In this document: one piece after another, positions 16,366 to 27,918 of the stretch
Layout: each line of letters opens with the position of its first letter
Numbering within the stretch: position 1 is the stretch's first letter
Translations under genes and position numbers: made by a program
Assembly: GCF_000219585.1 (NCBI RefSeq)
Contig: NC_015731.1
Span: 124,001-188,000 of the forward strand
Origin: Nitrosomonas sp. Is79A3
Lineage (GTDB): Bacteria > Pseudomonadota > Gammaproteobacteria > Burkholderiales > Nitrosomonadaceae
Direction: 5' to 3'
Length of the DNA stretch: 64,000 nucleotides
Notes under the pieces: model-generated
The model's input: only the letters and a program-made list of their open reading frames with translations
What the model was told of the DNA's origin: nothing
Databases searched by the model: none

Positions 16366-17502
16366 TTATGTTATTGTCAGGTGCTCTATGCCAGAACTTA
16401 AATCCCGCGTCTTGGCTTCTGCGCCTTCGAGTTTGATTTGCAAGCGTAGCTCATTCACGGAATCAGCGTTCCGCAGTGCGTCTTCATAGCTTATTTTCCC
16501 CGCTTCATAAAGCTCAAATAATGCAGCATCAAAGGTCTGCATGCCCATTTCACCGGATTTTTTCATAATCTCCTTAATTTCGTGGACATGTCCCTTAAAA
16601 ATCAGATCCGCGATAAGTGGTGAGTTCAGCAACACTTCGATGGCTGCTACGCGTCCTTTTCCATCTTTCGACGGTATCAATCGCTGTGCTATCAGTGATT
16701 TCATATTCAACGACAAATCCATGAGTAACTGAGCCCTGCGCTCTTCCGGAAAAAAATTGATAATGCGGTCAAGTGCCTGATTGGCGCTGTTTGCATGTAA
16801 CGTGCCCAAACAAAGATGGCCGGTTTCGGCAAATGCAATGGCATGCTCCATGGTTTCACGATCACGTATCTCGCCGATTAAAATGACATCGGGTGCTTGC
16901 CGCAGTGTATTTTTTAAAGCCGCTTCCCACGATTCGGTATCAACTCCGACTTCACGTTGCGTAATGACACAATGGATGTGTTCGTGCACATATTCCACCG
17001 GATCTTCAATGGTAATAATATGGCCGAAGCTATTTTTATTGCGGTGCCCGATTAAAGCGGCCATCGATGTGGATTTTCCCGAACCGGTGCCGCCGACAAA
17101 AATCACCAGACCCCGCTTGCTCATCACAACTTCCTTGAGTATCTGCGGTAAACCCAAATCATCAAATTCAGGGATCTTGGTTGTAATCGTACGCAACACC
17201 ATGCCGACCCGCTGCTGCTGGACAAAGGTGTTAACCCGGAAACGCCCGATTCCGGCGGGACTAATCGCGAAATTACATTCTTTGGCAGCTTCAAACTCAG
17301 CCGCTTGCTTGTCGTTCATAATCGCTCTGGCTAACACTTCGGTATGCTGTGCAGACAATGATTGCTGAGAAACCGGTGTCATTTTTCCATCAATTTTGAA
17401 TGCGGGCGGAAACCCGGCTGTAATAAATAAGTCGGATGCCGTTTTGCTGAGCATTAAGCGCAGCAAATCAGACATAAATTTTGTTGCTTGTTCCCTATCC
17501 AT
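16366..17502 (-). CDS. pilU: Type IV pilus retraction ATPase PilU
   Basis: A 378-residue PilT-like hexameric ATPase that helps retract type IVa pili from the cytoplasmic face. The start at 17502 (MDREQATKFM) is preferred because AGGAG lies five bases upstream and the protein then begins as PilU homologues do. Walker A GGTGSGKS, the ITIEDPVEYVHEH segment, the Walker B region DVILIGEIRDRETM and GHLCLGTLHANS are all present. The long C-terminal tail beyond the PilT core is typical of PilU. It is 33 bp behind pilT, almost certainly in one operon. The gene converges on hsdR. Confidence 0.93.
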   Translation of the reverse strand: MDREQATKFMSDLLRLMLSKTASDLFITAGFPPAFKIDGKMTPVSQQSLSAQHTEVLARAIMNDKQAAEFEAAKECNFAISPAGIGRFRVNTFVQQQRVGMVLRTITTKIPEFDDLGLPQILKEVVMSKRGLVIFVGGTGSGKSTSMAALIGHRNKNSFGHIITIEDPVEYVHEHIHCVITQREVGVDTESWEAALKNTLRQAPDVILIGEIRDRETMEHAIAFAETGHLCLGTLHANSANQALDRIINFFPEERRAQLLMDLSLNMKSLIAQRLIPSKDGKGRVAAIEVLLNSPLIADLIFKGHVHEIKEIMKKSGEMGMQTFDAALFELYEAGKISYEDALRNADSVNELRLQIKLEGAEAKTRDLSSGIEHLTIT

Positions 17503-17535
17503 AGCTACTCCTGACGTTTTCAATCCACTGATCAA

Positions 17536-18579
17536 TCAAATCCTGAAATTATCCTTATTCATGGCCTTGCCGCGCGCTTCTGCCACGGAAATGACATTGC
17601 GTTTCACCAGATCAGTTAAATTCTGATCCAATGTTTGCATGCCAACGTTCTGCCCCGTTTGAATTGCCGAATACATCTGCGCGATTTTGGCTTCGCGGAT
17701 CAAATTACGTATCGCTGGTGTGCCGATCATTATTTCATGTGCTGCAACGCGTCCCTTGCCATCCTTGGTTCTTAACAGCGCTTGAGAAATAACAGCGCGT
17801 AATGATTCGGATAGCATTGCGCGCATCATTTCTTTTTCTTCTGCAGGAAAAACATCAATAATACGATCCACGGTTTTTGCGGCGGAGCTCGTATGCAATG
17901 TGCCAAATACTAAATGACCTGTTTCAGCCGCCGTCATTGCCAAGCGTATGGTTTCCAGATCACGCAGTTCGCCTACCAGAATGATGTCAGGGTCTTCACG
18001 CAACGCCGAACGCAGTGCATTGGAAAAGCTTAAGGTATCCCGCCCTACTTCACGCTGATTAATCAGGCATTTCTTACTTTCGTGCACAAATTCGATGGGA
18101 TCTTCAAGAGTCAGAATGTGACCGTACTCATTCTCGTTAATATCATTGATCATTGCCGCTAATGTGGTGGATTTTCCTGAGCCGGTAGGGCCTGTTACCA
18201 AAACAACACCGCGCGGTTGCTTAGCAATTTCGGCAAATATTTTGGGCGCTTTGATATCTTCCAGACTCAAAACTTTTGATGGAATCGTGCGCATAACTGC
18301 TGCGGCACCACGCTGCGTATTAAATGCATTGACGCGGAAACGTGCAAGATTGGGAATTGCAAAGGAAAAATCACACTCCAGGTGTTCTTCATAAAATTTG
18401 CGCTGACTATCATTCATAATGTCGTACACCATAGCGTGTACTTCTTTATGACCCATTTCTGGCAAATTGATGCGGCGGATCTCCCCATGTACCCGGATCA
18501 TCGGTGGCATACCTGCAGATAAATGTAAATCTGAAGCGCTGTTCTTTACCACGAATGTAAGCAGCTCAACTATATTCAT
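17536..18579 (-). CDS. pilT: Type IV pilus retraction ATPase PilT
   Basis: A 347-residue retraction motor for type IVa pili. The start at 18579 (MNIVELL) fits PilT homologues and has AGAGGA upstream; the frame extends seven codons further. Visible motifs are Walker A GPTGSGKST (about residue 130), the Asp box LTLEDPIEFVHESK, Walker B DIILVGELRDLETI, the His box GHLVFGTLHTSSA, and AIRNLIRE near the C-terminus, a sequence important for retraction in PilT. It is first in a pilT-pilU pair. pilC and pilD lie about 14 kb away, and no pilB or pilin genes are in the window. Confidence 0.94.
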   Translation of the reverse strand: MNIVELLTFVVKNSASDLHLSAGMPPMIRVHGEIRRINLPEMGHKEVHAMVYDIMNDSQRKFYEEHLECDFSFAIPNLARFRVNAFNTQRGAAAVMRTIPSKVLSLEDIKAPKIFAEIAKQPRGVVLVTGPTGSGKSTTLAAMINDINENEYGHILTLEDPIEFVHESKKCLINQREVGRDTLSFSNALRSALREDPDIILVGELRDLETIRLAMTAAETGHLVFGTLHTSSAAKTVDRIIDVFPAEEKEMMRAMLSESLRAVISQALLRTKDGKGRVAAHEIMIGTPAIRNLIREAKIAQMYSAIQTGQNVGMQTLDQNLTDLVKRNVISVAEARGKAMNKDNFRI

Positions 18580-18808
18580 TGCGATGTCCTCTTGTGACAA
18601 TAGGTAACGTCAGGTGAAATATTCGAATAAGAATTCATGAGTCTCAGGTAAGCAGTACCTGAGCCAGCTCGTTAGTCAACGGAAGGAGAAAATGAAAATT
18701 GAGTAATTCTGGTCAGAGAATGCATAGAAAATGGATTCCGGCCAACTTACGGGATTTGCACGGTACACTTATCAGGTGAAATTTTTTATACTTACCAATT
18801 GCTTAGTT

Positions 18809-20053
18809 TTATGCAGGCTGATTGATTGCGTCACTGATACGGTTGGCCCAGGCTGCTGCTTCCAGTTCCATTTTGGTGAATTCACTGATGCTCAGAAAAC
18901 CCAATTCTGCCAGCATCGCTGAAACCTTCTCGAACTCACCTTTTTCATGGGCTTCAATCAATTCCAGTTGACGACCCAAATATCCACGCCGGTTTAGCAA
19001 AGCTTCGCTCATATCTTTCTGTATGCTGAGTGAACTCACCAGTTCGGACATTTCTATCCCAAGTAAAGTATCCAGCAATGATAGAGTACCCACCATAAAA
19101 GCACGATCTTGGTGATTCTTGTCATGCGGGCGATCCGCTATGGCAATGAACTCAAGCAGTTTGCCGCGTAACGTGGCGGTTTGCATTAATGCATCCGATG
19201 CACTGCCGTCTTTCTGTTTGGCGGCATAGAGTAATATTTGCACCCAGCGTTGGAGTTGCTTCCGGCCGAGTATCATGATGGCTCGTTTTATCGAGTTAAT
19301 CGTGCTTGGCAAGCCACTTGCGGCAGAATTGACCATGCGCAGCAGGTTATAGCTTAAACCGGGTTGATACTTGAGTTCGTTCTCAATTTCACTTACGTCA
19401 CTGTCTTTAACAACGAGCAATAAAAGCTTTAGTAAGGCTAGCTTGGATGGATCAATCCGTTTGCCTGAAATAATTTCCGGCTTCGCGAAATAAAAGCCTT
19501 GCAACATTTGAAAATTCAAGGTGATACAGTTCCTGGCCATTTCCTGGCTTTCAACTTTCTCTGCTAAAAACAACACCGGCCAGCGCTTTAGTTTCTTTAT
19601 AAGATTAATCAGGTCGTTTTGATTCAATGCAGTGATATTGATTTTGACTACATTAATTAAAGGCATGATGCGATCATATCGATTATCCAATTGAACAACA
19701 TTGGAAAGCGCTAGTTGATAGCCTTTTTGTTTCAGAAACGTACAGCGATGAATGATTTCATCGTTAATTTCAACGCTTCTTAGAATTTCAAGAACCACAT
19801 GTTTTTTGGGAAGCATGCAAATGGCATCATGCATTAATAACTCAGTGTCGACTTTAATAAAACCGCGCCGTTTTCCTATTACATTTTCAATGCCTATTTG
19901 TCCGTAGGTATCAATGATGACATTTGCCGAAGCGGAAGAATTATCTGTGACAGTAACAGTGTTATGCTGGTCGGAACGGAATAAAAGTTCATAAGCGACT
20001 AAATTTTGCTTGCTGTCAAGAATCGGTAACCTGCCAAGATAAACCTCCTTCAT
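18809..20053 (-). CDS. EAL-HDOD (YuxH-type) signalling protein
   Basis: A 414-residue protein with an N-terminal EAL-like domain and a C-terminal HDOD domain (about residues 200-405), as in the YuxH group. The opening VYLGRLPILDSKQNLVAYELLFR is characteristic. The EAL domain lacks most metal-binding residues: the loop that would carry DDFG reads ALSNVVQLD, so c-di-GMP hydrolysis is unlikely and a binding or scaffolding role is more plausible. The HDOD part has NELKYQPGLSYNLLRMVNS, its typical first helices. A second HDOD gene lies upstream on the same strand, and the pair follows the pilT-pilU locus, so a link to motility signalling is possible but inferred. Confidence 0.85.
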   Translation of the reverse strand: MKEVYLGRLPILDSKQNLVAYELLFRSDQHNTVTVTDNSSASANVIIDTYGQIGIENVIGKRRGFIKVDTELLMHDAICMLPKKHVVLEILRSVEINDEIIHRCTFLKQKGYQLALSNVVQLDNRYDRIMPLINVVKINITALNQNDLINLIKKLKRWPVLFLAEKVESQEMARNCITLNFQMLQGFYFAKPEIISGKRIDPSKLALLKLLLLVVKDSDVSEIENELKYQPGLSYNLLRMVNSAASGLPSTINSIKRAIMILGRKQLQRWVQILLYAAKQKDGSASDALMQTATLRGKLLEFIAIADRPHDKNHQDRAFMVGTLSLLDTLLGIEMSELVSSLSIQKDMSEALLNRRGYLGRQLELIEAHEKGEFEKVSAMLAELGFLSISEFTKMELEAAAWANRISDAINQPA

Positions 20054-20289
20054 ATATTCTCCTGTATCCTCAATCTATCTTGCACGCTTTTGTTTATCGT
20101 CTTGAATTAAACCAACTTGAGTTTTAGCATGCGCATCAAAAGATACTGTAATAATTGAGATACTTTTTGGTGATTCTTAAGAGGGAAATTCTTCTGGAAT
20201 CATCCTATTACAAGGATGAGCTGCCGGTTTGATCAATTCACAAAGATAACGACATTCATCAATAATATGCTCTTGTGATTTCTTGATGC

Positions 20290-21201
20290 CTACCGTATGG
20301 CATTGAAGACTTCTACTACTTGCAATTTAGCCACAGTCATCACCGACTCGATAATTTCAACCGACAAACCAAGGTAACTCCATGTTTTGAGTGCACGTTC
20401 AGGTATTGTCTCTTCGTGATTTATTTTCTGATTAGTACAGGGCTGAATATAGTTAGCAATATTGATTGCTGCGCAAAGCGTGTTGGCATCATACTCATAT
20501 TCCGCATCCTTCATGGGATCGAATTGGTGCTCAACCATTTTCCAAATATTAGGGGGTAATTTCCATTGCTTCAGAAGCTCCGCACCTAATTGTGCGTGAG
20601 TAAAGCCAAAAATCTTGCGTTCTGCAAGCATTGCAGCGTCCTCACCTTGATTCATGCACCCCAAGACTTTTGCAGATTCTTCCGGATACTGACTGAAGAG
20701 GATTAATCTCCCAACACCATGCAACAATCCAGCGATAAAGAAACGTTCCCTACTGTCAACACTCGATGCGAGTAAACGCGCAGTTACACCACACGTGATG
20801 CTGTGATTCCAAAATGTATCCATGTCGACCAGATCGGATGAGATCCCTTTAAATGTAGACGTTACTGATGTTGCTAAGACCAGATTACGCAGTTCCTTAT
20901 GTCCAATTATGGAAATTGCCTTTAGAACTGTTTCCACTTTGCCGGAAAAACCAAAATACGTGCTGTTCGCAAACTTCAATAATTTTGCTGTTAATGCCGG
21001 ATCACTTGAAATCACCTGATCCAATTCATAATTGGATGCGTCCCCTGAATCAATTAAATCGTTTATGCGAATCACAACATCCGGTAAGGAAAAAATTGAT
21101 CGAACATTCGTGGCTATCGTGCGAGGATCCATTTGAGTCTCAGTTAAGAAAATGTCAATTAGCGCTGGTCTTAATTTAATTGGATAGTAAGGATTAAACA
21201 T
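20290..21201 (-). CDS. HDOD domain signalling protein
   Basis: A 303-residue HDOD-domain protein, a non-catalytic relative of HD phosphohydrolases used in bacterial signal transduction. The domain covers about residues 35-235, with LPDVVIRINDLIDSGDASNYEL, the SSDPALTAKLLKFANS core and FFIAGLLHGVGRLIL, where an HD pair would stand in true phosphohydrolases. The C-terminal 60 residues contain helices around LCAAINIANYIQP. It precedes the EAL-HDOD gene on the same strand with a 236-bp gap in which I see no gene. The specific pathway cannot be read from the sequence. Confidence 0.86.
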   Translation of the reverse strand: MFNPYYPIKLRPALIDIFLTETQMDPRTIATNVRSIFSLPDVVIRINDLIDSGDASNYELDQVISSDPALTAKLLKFANSTYFGFSGKVETVLKAISIIGHKELRNLVLATSVTSTFKGISSDLVDMDTFWNHSITCGVTARLLASSVDSRERFFIAGLLHGVGRLILFSQYPEESAKVLGCMNQGEDAAMLAERKIFGFTHAQLGAELLKQWKLPPNIWKMVEHQFDPMKDAEYEYDANTLCAAINIANYIQPCTNQKINHEETIPERALKTWSYLGLSVEIIESVMTVAKLQVVEVFNAIR

Positions 21202-21392
21202 TTAGTTGTAACGATGGAATAGCTGTTTTCTTGCCCATCTGGATTCCATCGGAACGCTTCGTAAGCAAAACCAAAATGCTCCATGCGAAGATTAAACCAA
21301 TATGCGCAGTGATGCGTTGACGATTAAGCGGAGAAAACTGTCTGATTTCGTGAAAAAGAGTGGTGCGGTTGCGGATGATTCCGCCGGGCAGG

Positions 21393-21644
<252 letters not shown>

Positions 21645-21657
21645 TTAATTCTCTAAA

Positions 21658-22684
<1,027 letters not shown>

Positions 22685-22695
22685 GGATCAAGCTT

Positions 22696-24000
22696 TTACT
22701 CTATTGCTCCCACGACAACAGTGACCATTCCGTCAGGCTGAATTCGTCTCTGGAATGCTTGCCAGATTTGCTCGGTTGTTACTGCTTCAACTGCTACCAG
22801 ATAATCCGTTAAATAAGTTAGTGGCAAATTATAAAAGCCAATCATGGAAAGAAAACTCAATATTTTGCTATTACTATCTATTCGAAGCGGGAAACCGCCA
22901 ATAATATTTTGTTTAGCAGCCAGTAACTCTTCCTCTGTTGGACCACTTGCAACAAATTCTTTAAGTACTTTCTGGGTTAATGCCAGCGCTTCTTCTGACT
23001 GCTCTTTTTTTGTTTGCAAGCCTATCTGAAAAGGCCCTTGTTCTTTATAGGGAGCAAAGAAGCTGTAAACACTATAAGCCAAACCGCGTTTTTGACGAAC
23101 TTCTTCCATTAAACGTGAAACAAATCCCCCGCCCCCCAGTATATGATTTCCGACTAGAAGGGGAAAATAATCTGGATCACTGCGGCGCAGTCCAGGGTAG
23201 GCCGATTGAATGTGACTTTGCGTTGCCGGGTGAGGAATTCTTTTCGTTTCTGCGACGGGTATTGGTACTGCAGGAACTTCGGCTTTCAGTCCGCCGGAAG
23301 ATAAATTTTCAGTTAATCGTTCCGCAATTGCTGCGGCTTCAAGCCGCGTAACATCCCCAATGATCGCTATCACTGCGTTCCCGGCAACATAATAGGAGCG
23401 ATAAAAAGTAAGCAAGTCTTCCCGCTGTAACTTATTCAGTGTTTCAATTTCTCCCATCTCATTGAATCCGTAAGGATGGCTCCTATACAGCATTTTCATC
23501 AACTCGCGTTCGCCAATGTAATCTGGTTTGGTGCTTGATTCTTTAATGCTCGAAATTATTCTTGCCTTTTCACGCAACAATATTTCCTGCGGGAATTCCG
23601 GGGACTGAATAACGCGTGCAAATACATCAAGGGCCTGCTTGCGTTCCCGCTCACTGCTCAAAGTACGCAAAGCTAATCCAGCACGATCGCGGTCAAAATT
23701 ATTTTTAAGTTGCGCGCCGACATCAGCCAATGCTGTAGCAATTTGGTCTTCAGACAAGCCATTCGCGCCGAGACTGAGTAAATGCTGTACCAGATTGGCA
23801 CAGCCTGATTTACTGGCTGTATCCATGGCACTGCCCGCAGCAAACTCTACATTGATATCCAGCATGGGTAAATCGTGATTTTCGACAAAATAAACCCGTG
23901 CGCCGGAGGATGTCTGCCAGTGCTGGATCGGCAGTGAAGCCAATACCCATTGGGAATAAAAACTGAACAACACGATACAAATGAATCGCTTTATGTGCAC
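22696..24000 (-). CDS. M16 peptidase homologue lacking the zinc motif, exported
   Basis: A 434-residue M16 (pitrilysin) family protein with an N-terminal signal peptide (MHIKRFICIVLFSFYSQWVLA), so periplasmic. The start is a GTG with GGAGG five bases upstream. Both M16 half-domains are present, with RSYYVAGNAVIAIIGD and MEEVRQKRGLAYSVYSFF. Where active enzymes carry HxxEH, this protein has NLVQHLLSLGAN, so the zinc-binding pair and catalytic glutamate are missing. In related bacteria such a subunit is normally encoded next to an active HxxEH partner. Here the gene upstream is ppc, and no active partner is in the window. It is probably the non-catalytic half of a heterodimer. Confidence 0.88.
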   Translation of the reverse strand: MHIKRFICIVLFSFYSQWVLASLPIQHWQTSSGARVYFVENHDLPMLDINVEFAAGSAMDTASKSGCANLVQHLLSLGANGLSEDQIATALADVGAQLKNNFDRDRAGLALRTLSSERERKQALDVFARVIQSPEFPQEILLREKARIISSIKESSTKPDYIGERELMKMLYRSHPYGFNEMGEIETLNKLQREDLLTFYRSYYVAGNAVIAIIGDVTRLEAAAIAERLTENLSSGGLKAEVPAVPIPVAETKRIPHPATQSHIQSAYPGLRRSDPDYFPLLVGNHILGGGGFVSRLMEEVRQKRGLAYSVYSFFAPYKEQGPFQIGLQTKKEQSEEALALTQKVLKEFVASGPTEEELLAAKQNIIGGFPLRIDSNSKILSFLSMIGFYNLPLTYLTDYLVAVEAVTTEQIWQAFQRRIQPDGMVTVVVGAIE

Positions 24001-24043
24001 TAAAGCCTCCTACAGCTCAAGCATTTCAGTAATAAGACGCTGA

Positions 24044-26839
24044 TTAACCACTATTGCGTAACCCGGCTGTTACACCATTAATTGTAAGGTGGATGGAACG
24101 CTTAACTTCTTCACTATCTTCCCCCGACCGGTAACGGCGCAGCAATTCCACCTGCAAATGGTTGAGCGGATCAATATAAGGGGTTCTGTTGCGAATGCTC
24201 CGTGCTAGCGTTGGATTGTCTTGCAATAACTCGGTATGGCCGGTCACGGCAAACAGCCATTTTTGACTTCTTGCCCATTCATCTTTGATACGCCCAAAAA
24301 TCTGCTCGCGCAATGCAACATCTTCGACTAATTCTGCATAGCGGGATGCAATACCCATATCAGTTTTAGTCAGCACCATGTCCATATTTGACAGTAATGT
24401 TTGCATGAAGGGCCAATTTTGATACATTTCCTGTAATAATTGCAATCCTTGCCCAGGTTGATCTTCACGATTTACAAAAGCTTCCACTGCATGACCAAAG
24501 CCATACCAGCCCGGCAGCATCATACGGCTTAGACTCCAGCTGAATACCCAAGGAATAGCGCGCAGATCTTCAATGGCATCCGAATTTTTCCGCGATGGGG
24601 GCCGGCTGCCGATGTGCAGCCCCGCCATTTCCCGGATAGGCGTTGATTCCAGGAAGAATTGCTTAAACCCGGGTGTTTCATACACCAAGTCACGGTAAGC
24701 CGCAAAAGAAGCGGATGCCAGCATCTCCATAGCCGGATAATAGCGATCTGCATTTGCACCCAGTGAATCATGGCTCAATAGTGTAGCTTCCAAGGTTGCT
24801 GCCACCAGTGTTTCAAGATTCCGCCGCCCTATTTCAGGTTCAGCATATTTGCTGCTGATAACCTCGCCTTGTTCGGTTACGCGTATTTGCCCGTTAACAC
24901 TGCCTGGCGGCTGTGCCAGGATACTTTGATAACTGGGTCCGCCCCCTCGGCCTACTGTACCGCCGCGGCCGTGAAATAAGCGTAACTCAACTTGGTGTTT
25001 GGCAAAAACTTTGGTGAGCTCAATTTCGGCTTTATAAATCTCCCAATTCGACGTGATAAAGCCGCCATCCTTGTTGCTGTCTGAGTAACCCAGCATAACT
25101 TCCTGTACGTTGCCACGTGAACTAAGCAGTTTGCGATAATAGGGCAGTGAAAATAACTGATCCATAATATTGCTACAACTGCGCAAATCAGAGATCGTTT
25201 CAAATAGCGGGATAATATTGAGGAAAAGCTGCGGATTTTCTCCGGCTTGCAACAAACCGACTTGCTGTAACAAGAATGCCACTTCCAGCACATTAATGAT
25301 ATCGGTGGTCATTGAAATGATGTAATTCGACATCGCTACACGTCCAAAGCGGCGATGAATTTCGGCGGCGCATTGCAAAATGCGCAGTTCGGATTGCGCC
25401 AGCTCGGAAAAATCAGCGTACGAGGCCAGTATCGAACGTGGTAGACTAATTTCTTTAAGTAGCCATTCAATGCGATCTTTTTCACTCAGCTGCGCATATC
25501 CTTTCCGCCCTGTGCTGTGCTCGAATAATTCACCGACGACCTGCTCATGGATCTTGCTATGCTGGCGCATATCCAGCGGTGCTAAATGGAAACCAAATAC
25601 ATCCACGGCACGGCAGAGATTACGTAATGAGCCACGTGCTATCCAAGATGATTTGTGTTGTTTGAGCGAATGGATGATGGCATTAAGGTCGTGCAAAAAT
25701 TCAGTACTACTCGCATAAGGTGCTCTAGCCTCTCCCGGCGTGTATTGCGTAACCTGATGACCTAGTTGATGCGCGGTCGCAACCAAACGTGCGGCTATAC
25801 TGAGAAAAATCCGCCGGTACGGTTCGTCAGACCGGTTAGGAATATCCGGCGCGGTAGCGGCCAGTTGTTTGACTTCATCGCTGACTTGTACCAATTGCTC
25901 GGTCAGACTCATAGAGCGGCCGATTTTTTGCACGGCATCAATATAAAAATCCAATGCCACCGACGACTGACGTTCTACCGCCCTTAACATGACATCATGT
26001 GTGACAAAAGGATTGCCGTCACGGTCGCCGCCAATCCAACTACCGATGCGTAAGAAAGATGTAACGTAGGGAACATCTTTAACCAATCGGCGTTCGAGCA
26101 GGTCTTCAATTTTGGCATAGATGTAGGGGATCTCTGTCAAAAAAGTGTAGCTGTAATATGCCAAGCCATTTTCAATTTCATCATACACAGACAAGCGGGT
26201 GGGACGTAACATGCGAGTCTGCCACAATATCTGAATGGTAGCGCGCAAGCCTTCTTCATTATGGCGCAATTCATTTGGCGTGAGTTCAGTACGCGCACGC
26301 TCTTTCAGCAAACGCTCAATGGTTAGCTGACAATCCAGGATACTTCTTCGTTGGACTTCTGTTGGATGGGCTGTCAGAACCGGTGATATCATCGCCTTGT
26401 TAAAAAACTCGGCTAGGACTGTAATGTCCTTCCTGCTTTCCAATACGCGTTCCAGTGCCAATGTAACACTTCCAGCCTGCGGCGGGGATCCGGCGCGAAG
26501 ATGTGCGCGCCGGCGCCGGTTGTGATGAACGTCCTCAGCAATATTGGAAAGTAGTGAAAAATAACTGAATGCACGAACAACAGGCAGAGAATCTTTGTCA
26601 CTCAACCGATTAAGTAACGCATCGAGCTCATCCCTCGCCTTCAGATCTTGGTCCCGATGAAAACGAATCGCAGTCTGGCGTATATTCTCGACCAATTCGA
26701 AAGCGCCATCTCCATCCTGCTCACGTAACGTATCACCTAACATCCGTCCTAGAAAACGAATATCTTCGCGCAATGGTAAGTCTTTATCATCCACCAATTT
26801 ATTATTGGCAACATTATTCTCTGAATCAGCTGCGTTCAT
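24044..26839 (-). CDS. ppc: Phosphoenolpyruvate carboxylase
   Basis: A 931-residue cytoplasmic enzyme that carboxylates PEP with bicarbonate to oxaloacetate. The catalytic histidine motif VLTAHPTEVQRRS (about residue 155), the WIGGDRDGNPFVT segment, FHGRGGTVGRGGGP (about 630) and the TEQGEVISSKYAEP loop are intact. The C-terminus ends RNSG rather than the usual RNTG. The ATG at 26839 is chosen; an in-frame GTG four codons upstream is possible. It is divergent from hemC. With mcl-mtkAB at the start of the window it supplies oxaloacetate, hence malate, for malyl-CoA formation. Confidence 0.96.
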   Translation of the reverse strand: MNAADSENNVANNKLVDDKDLPLREDIRFLGRMLGDTLREQDGDGAFELVENIRQTAIRFHRDQDLKARDELDALLNRLSDKDSLPVVRAFSYFSLLSNIAEDVHHNRRRRAHLRAGSPPQAGSVTLALERVLESRKDITVLAEFFNKAMISPVLTAHPTEVQRRSILDCQLTIERLLKERARTELTPNELRHNEEGLRATIQILWQTRMLRPTRLSVYDEIENGLAYYSYTFLTEIPYIYAKIEDLLERRLVKDVPYVTSFLRIGSWIGGDRDGNPFVTHDVMLRAVERQSSVALDFYIDAVQKIGRSMSLTEQLVQVSDEVKQLAATAPDIPNRSDEPYRRIFLSIAARLVATAHQLGHQVTQYTPGEARAPYASSTEFLHDLNAIIHSLKQHKSSWIARGSLRNLCRAVDVFGFHLAPLDMRQHSKIHEQVVGELFEHSTGRKGYAQLSEKDRIEWLLKEISLPRSILASYADFSELAQSELRILQCAAEIHRRFGRVAMSNYIISMTTDIINVLEVAFLLQQVGLLQAGENPQLFLNIIPLFETISDLRSCSNIMDQLFSLPYYRKLLSSRGNVQEVMLGYSDSNKDGGFITSNWEIYKAEIELTKVFAKHQVELRLFHGRGGTVGRGGGPSYQSILAQPPGSVNGQIRVTEQGEVISSKYAEPEIGRRNLETLVAATLEATLLSHDSLGANADRYYPAMEMLASASFAAYRDLVYETPGFKQFFLESTPIREMAGLHIGSRPPSRKNSDAIEDLRAIPWVFSWSLSRMMLPGWYGFGHAVEAFVNREDQPGQGLQLLQEMYQNWPFMQTLLSNMDMVLTKTDMGIASRYAELVEDVALREQIFGRIKDEWARSQKWLFAVTGHTELLQDNPTLARSIRNRTPYIDPLNHLQVELLRRYRSGEDSEEVKRSIHLTINGVTAGLRNSG

Positions 26840-26961
26840 CGCATCACACACTCACTTAAAAATGAATCCGGCACGCACTTGCGACAAGCCAAGTCCGTGC
26901 CGACCATGCTAGAATGATTATTATTAAGAATTTTTTGTAATTTTTTCATTTTATACTATTA

Positions 26962-27918
26962 ATGCCCAATTCACTTTTATATCCCCAGAAAATCGTCATT
27001 GCATCACGTGAAAGCCTGCTTGCAATGTGGCAAGCTAAGTTTATTCAGAAATGTTTAGGCGAATTATACCCGCAAACTGAAGTCAGCATACTCGGCATGA
27101 CAACGCGCGGCGATCAAATACTGGACCAGTCATTATCAAAAATAGGCGGGAAGGGTTTGTTCATCAAGGAACTGGAGCAAGCTTTAGAAGATGGACGCGC
27201 CGATATCGCGGTGCATTCGATGAAAGATATGCCCATGAATGTGCCCGAGGGATTCAAGCTTGCTGCCATCACGGAACGGGAAGATCCTCGCGATGCTTTT
27301 GTTTCCAATCAATATGTTAATCTGGATACGCTGCCAGAAGGCAGTGTCGTGGGTACATCAAGCCTGCGGCGAGAAAGTCAATTGCGTGCTCGTTTTCCTT
27401 ATCTTCAAGTACAGCCATTGCGCGGCAATGTGCAAACCCGGTTACGTAAACTCGATGAGGGGCAGTATGCTGCAATCATACTTGCTGCGGCTGGTTTAAA
27501 ACGGCTTGGATTATCTGATCGCATCACAGCACTGCTGAATCCTGAGCAAAGCTTACCGGCGGTGGGGCAAGGTGCTTTGGGTATCGAATGCCGGGCTGAT
27601 CGCATAGATTTGGTTGAGCTAATGCAACCTTTGCATCACCAGCCAACGGCCTTTTGTGTTGAAGCAGAACGAGCCTTAAGTCGCGTATTGGGAGGTAGTT
27701 GCCAGGTACCATTGGGAGCATTTGCTGAAATTATCGATGGCATACTCGAGTTACGTGGATTCGTTGCGCAACCCGATGGCAAACGCATTGTCAGTGGCGC
27801 ATTGAATGGCAAACCAGAAACTGGTATTGCTATCGGGCAACAATTGGCTAAAAAGCTAATAACAGAAGGCGCTGATGAAATCTTGGCAACACTGGTCCCT
27901 GCAGAAGGTTGGAAATAG
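26962..27918 (+). CDS. hemC: Porphobilinogen deaminase (hydroxymethylbilane synthase)
   Basis: A 318-residue enzyme joining four porphobilinogen units into hydroxymethylbilane in tetrapyrrole synthesis. Typical elements: [15 protein letters not shown] at the N-terminus, [12 protein letters not shown], the AVHSMKDMP loop with the substrate-binding aspartate, [11 protein letters not shown], and the dipyrromethane cofactor cysteine C247 in [11 protein letters not shown]. It overlaps hemD by ten bases. An AT-rich stretch containing TTATACTAT just upstream may hold its promoter. Confidence 0.97.
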   Translation: MPNSLLYPQKIVIASRESLLAMWQAKFIQKCLGELYPQTEVSILGMTTRGDQILDQSLSKIGGKGLFIKELEQALEDGRADIAVHSMKDMPMNVPEGFKLAAITEREDPRDAFVSNQYVNLDTLPEGSVVGTSSLRRESQLRARFPYLQVQPLRGNVQTRLRKLDEGQYAAIILAAAGLKRLGLSDRITALLNPEQSLPAVGQGALGIECRADRIDLVELMQPLHHQPTAFCVEAERALSRVLGGSCQVPLGAFAEIIDGILELRGFVAQPDGKRIVSGALNGKPETGIAIGQQLAKKLITEGADEILATLVPAEGWK

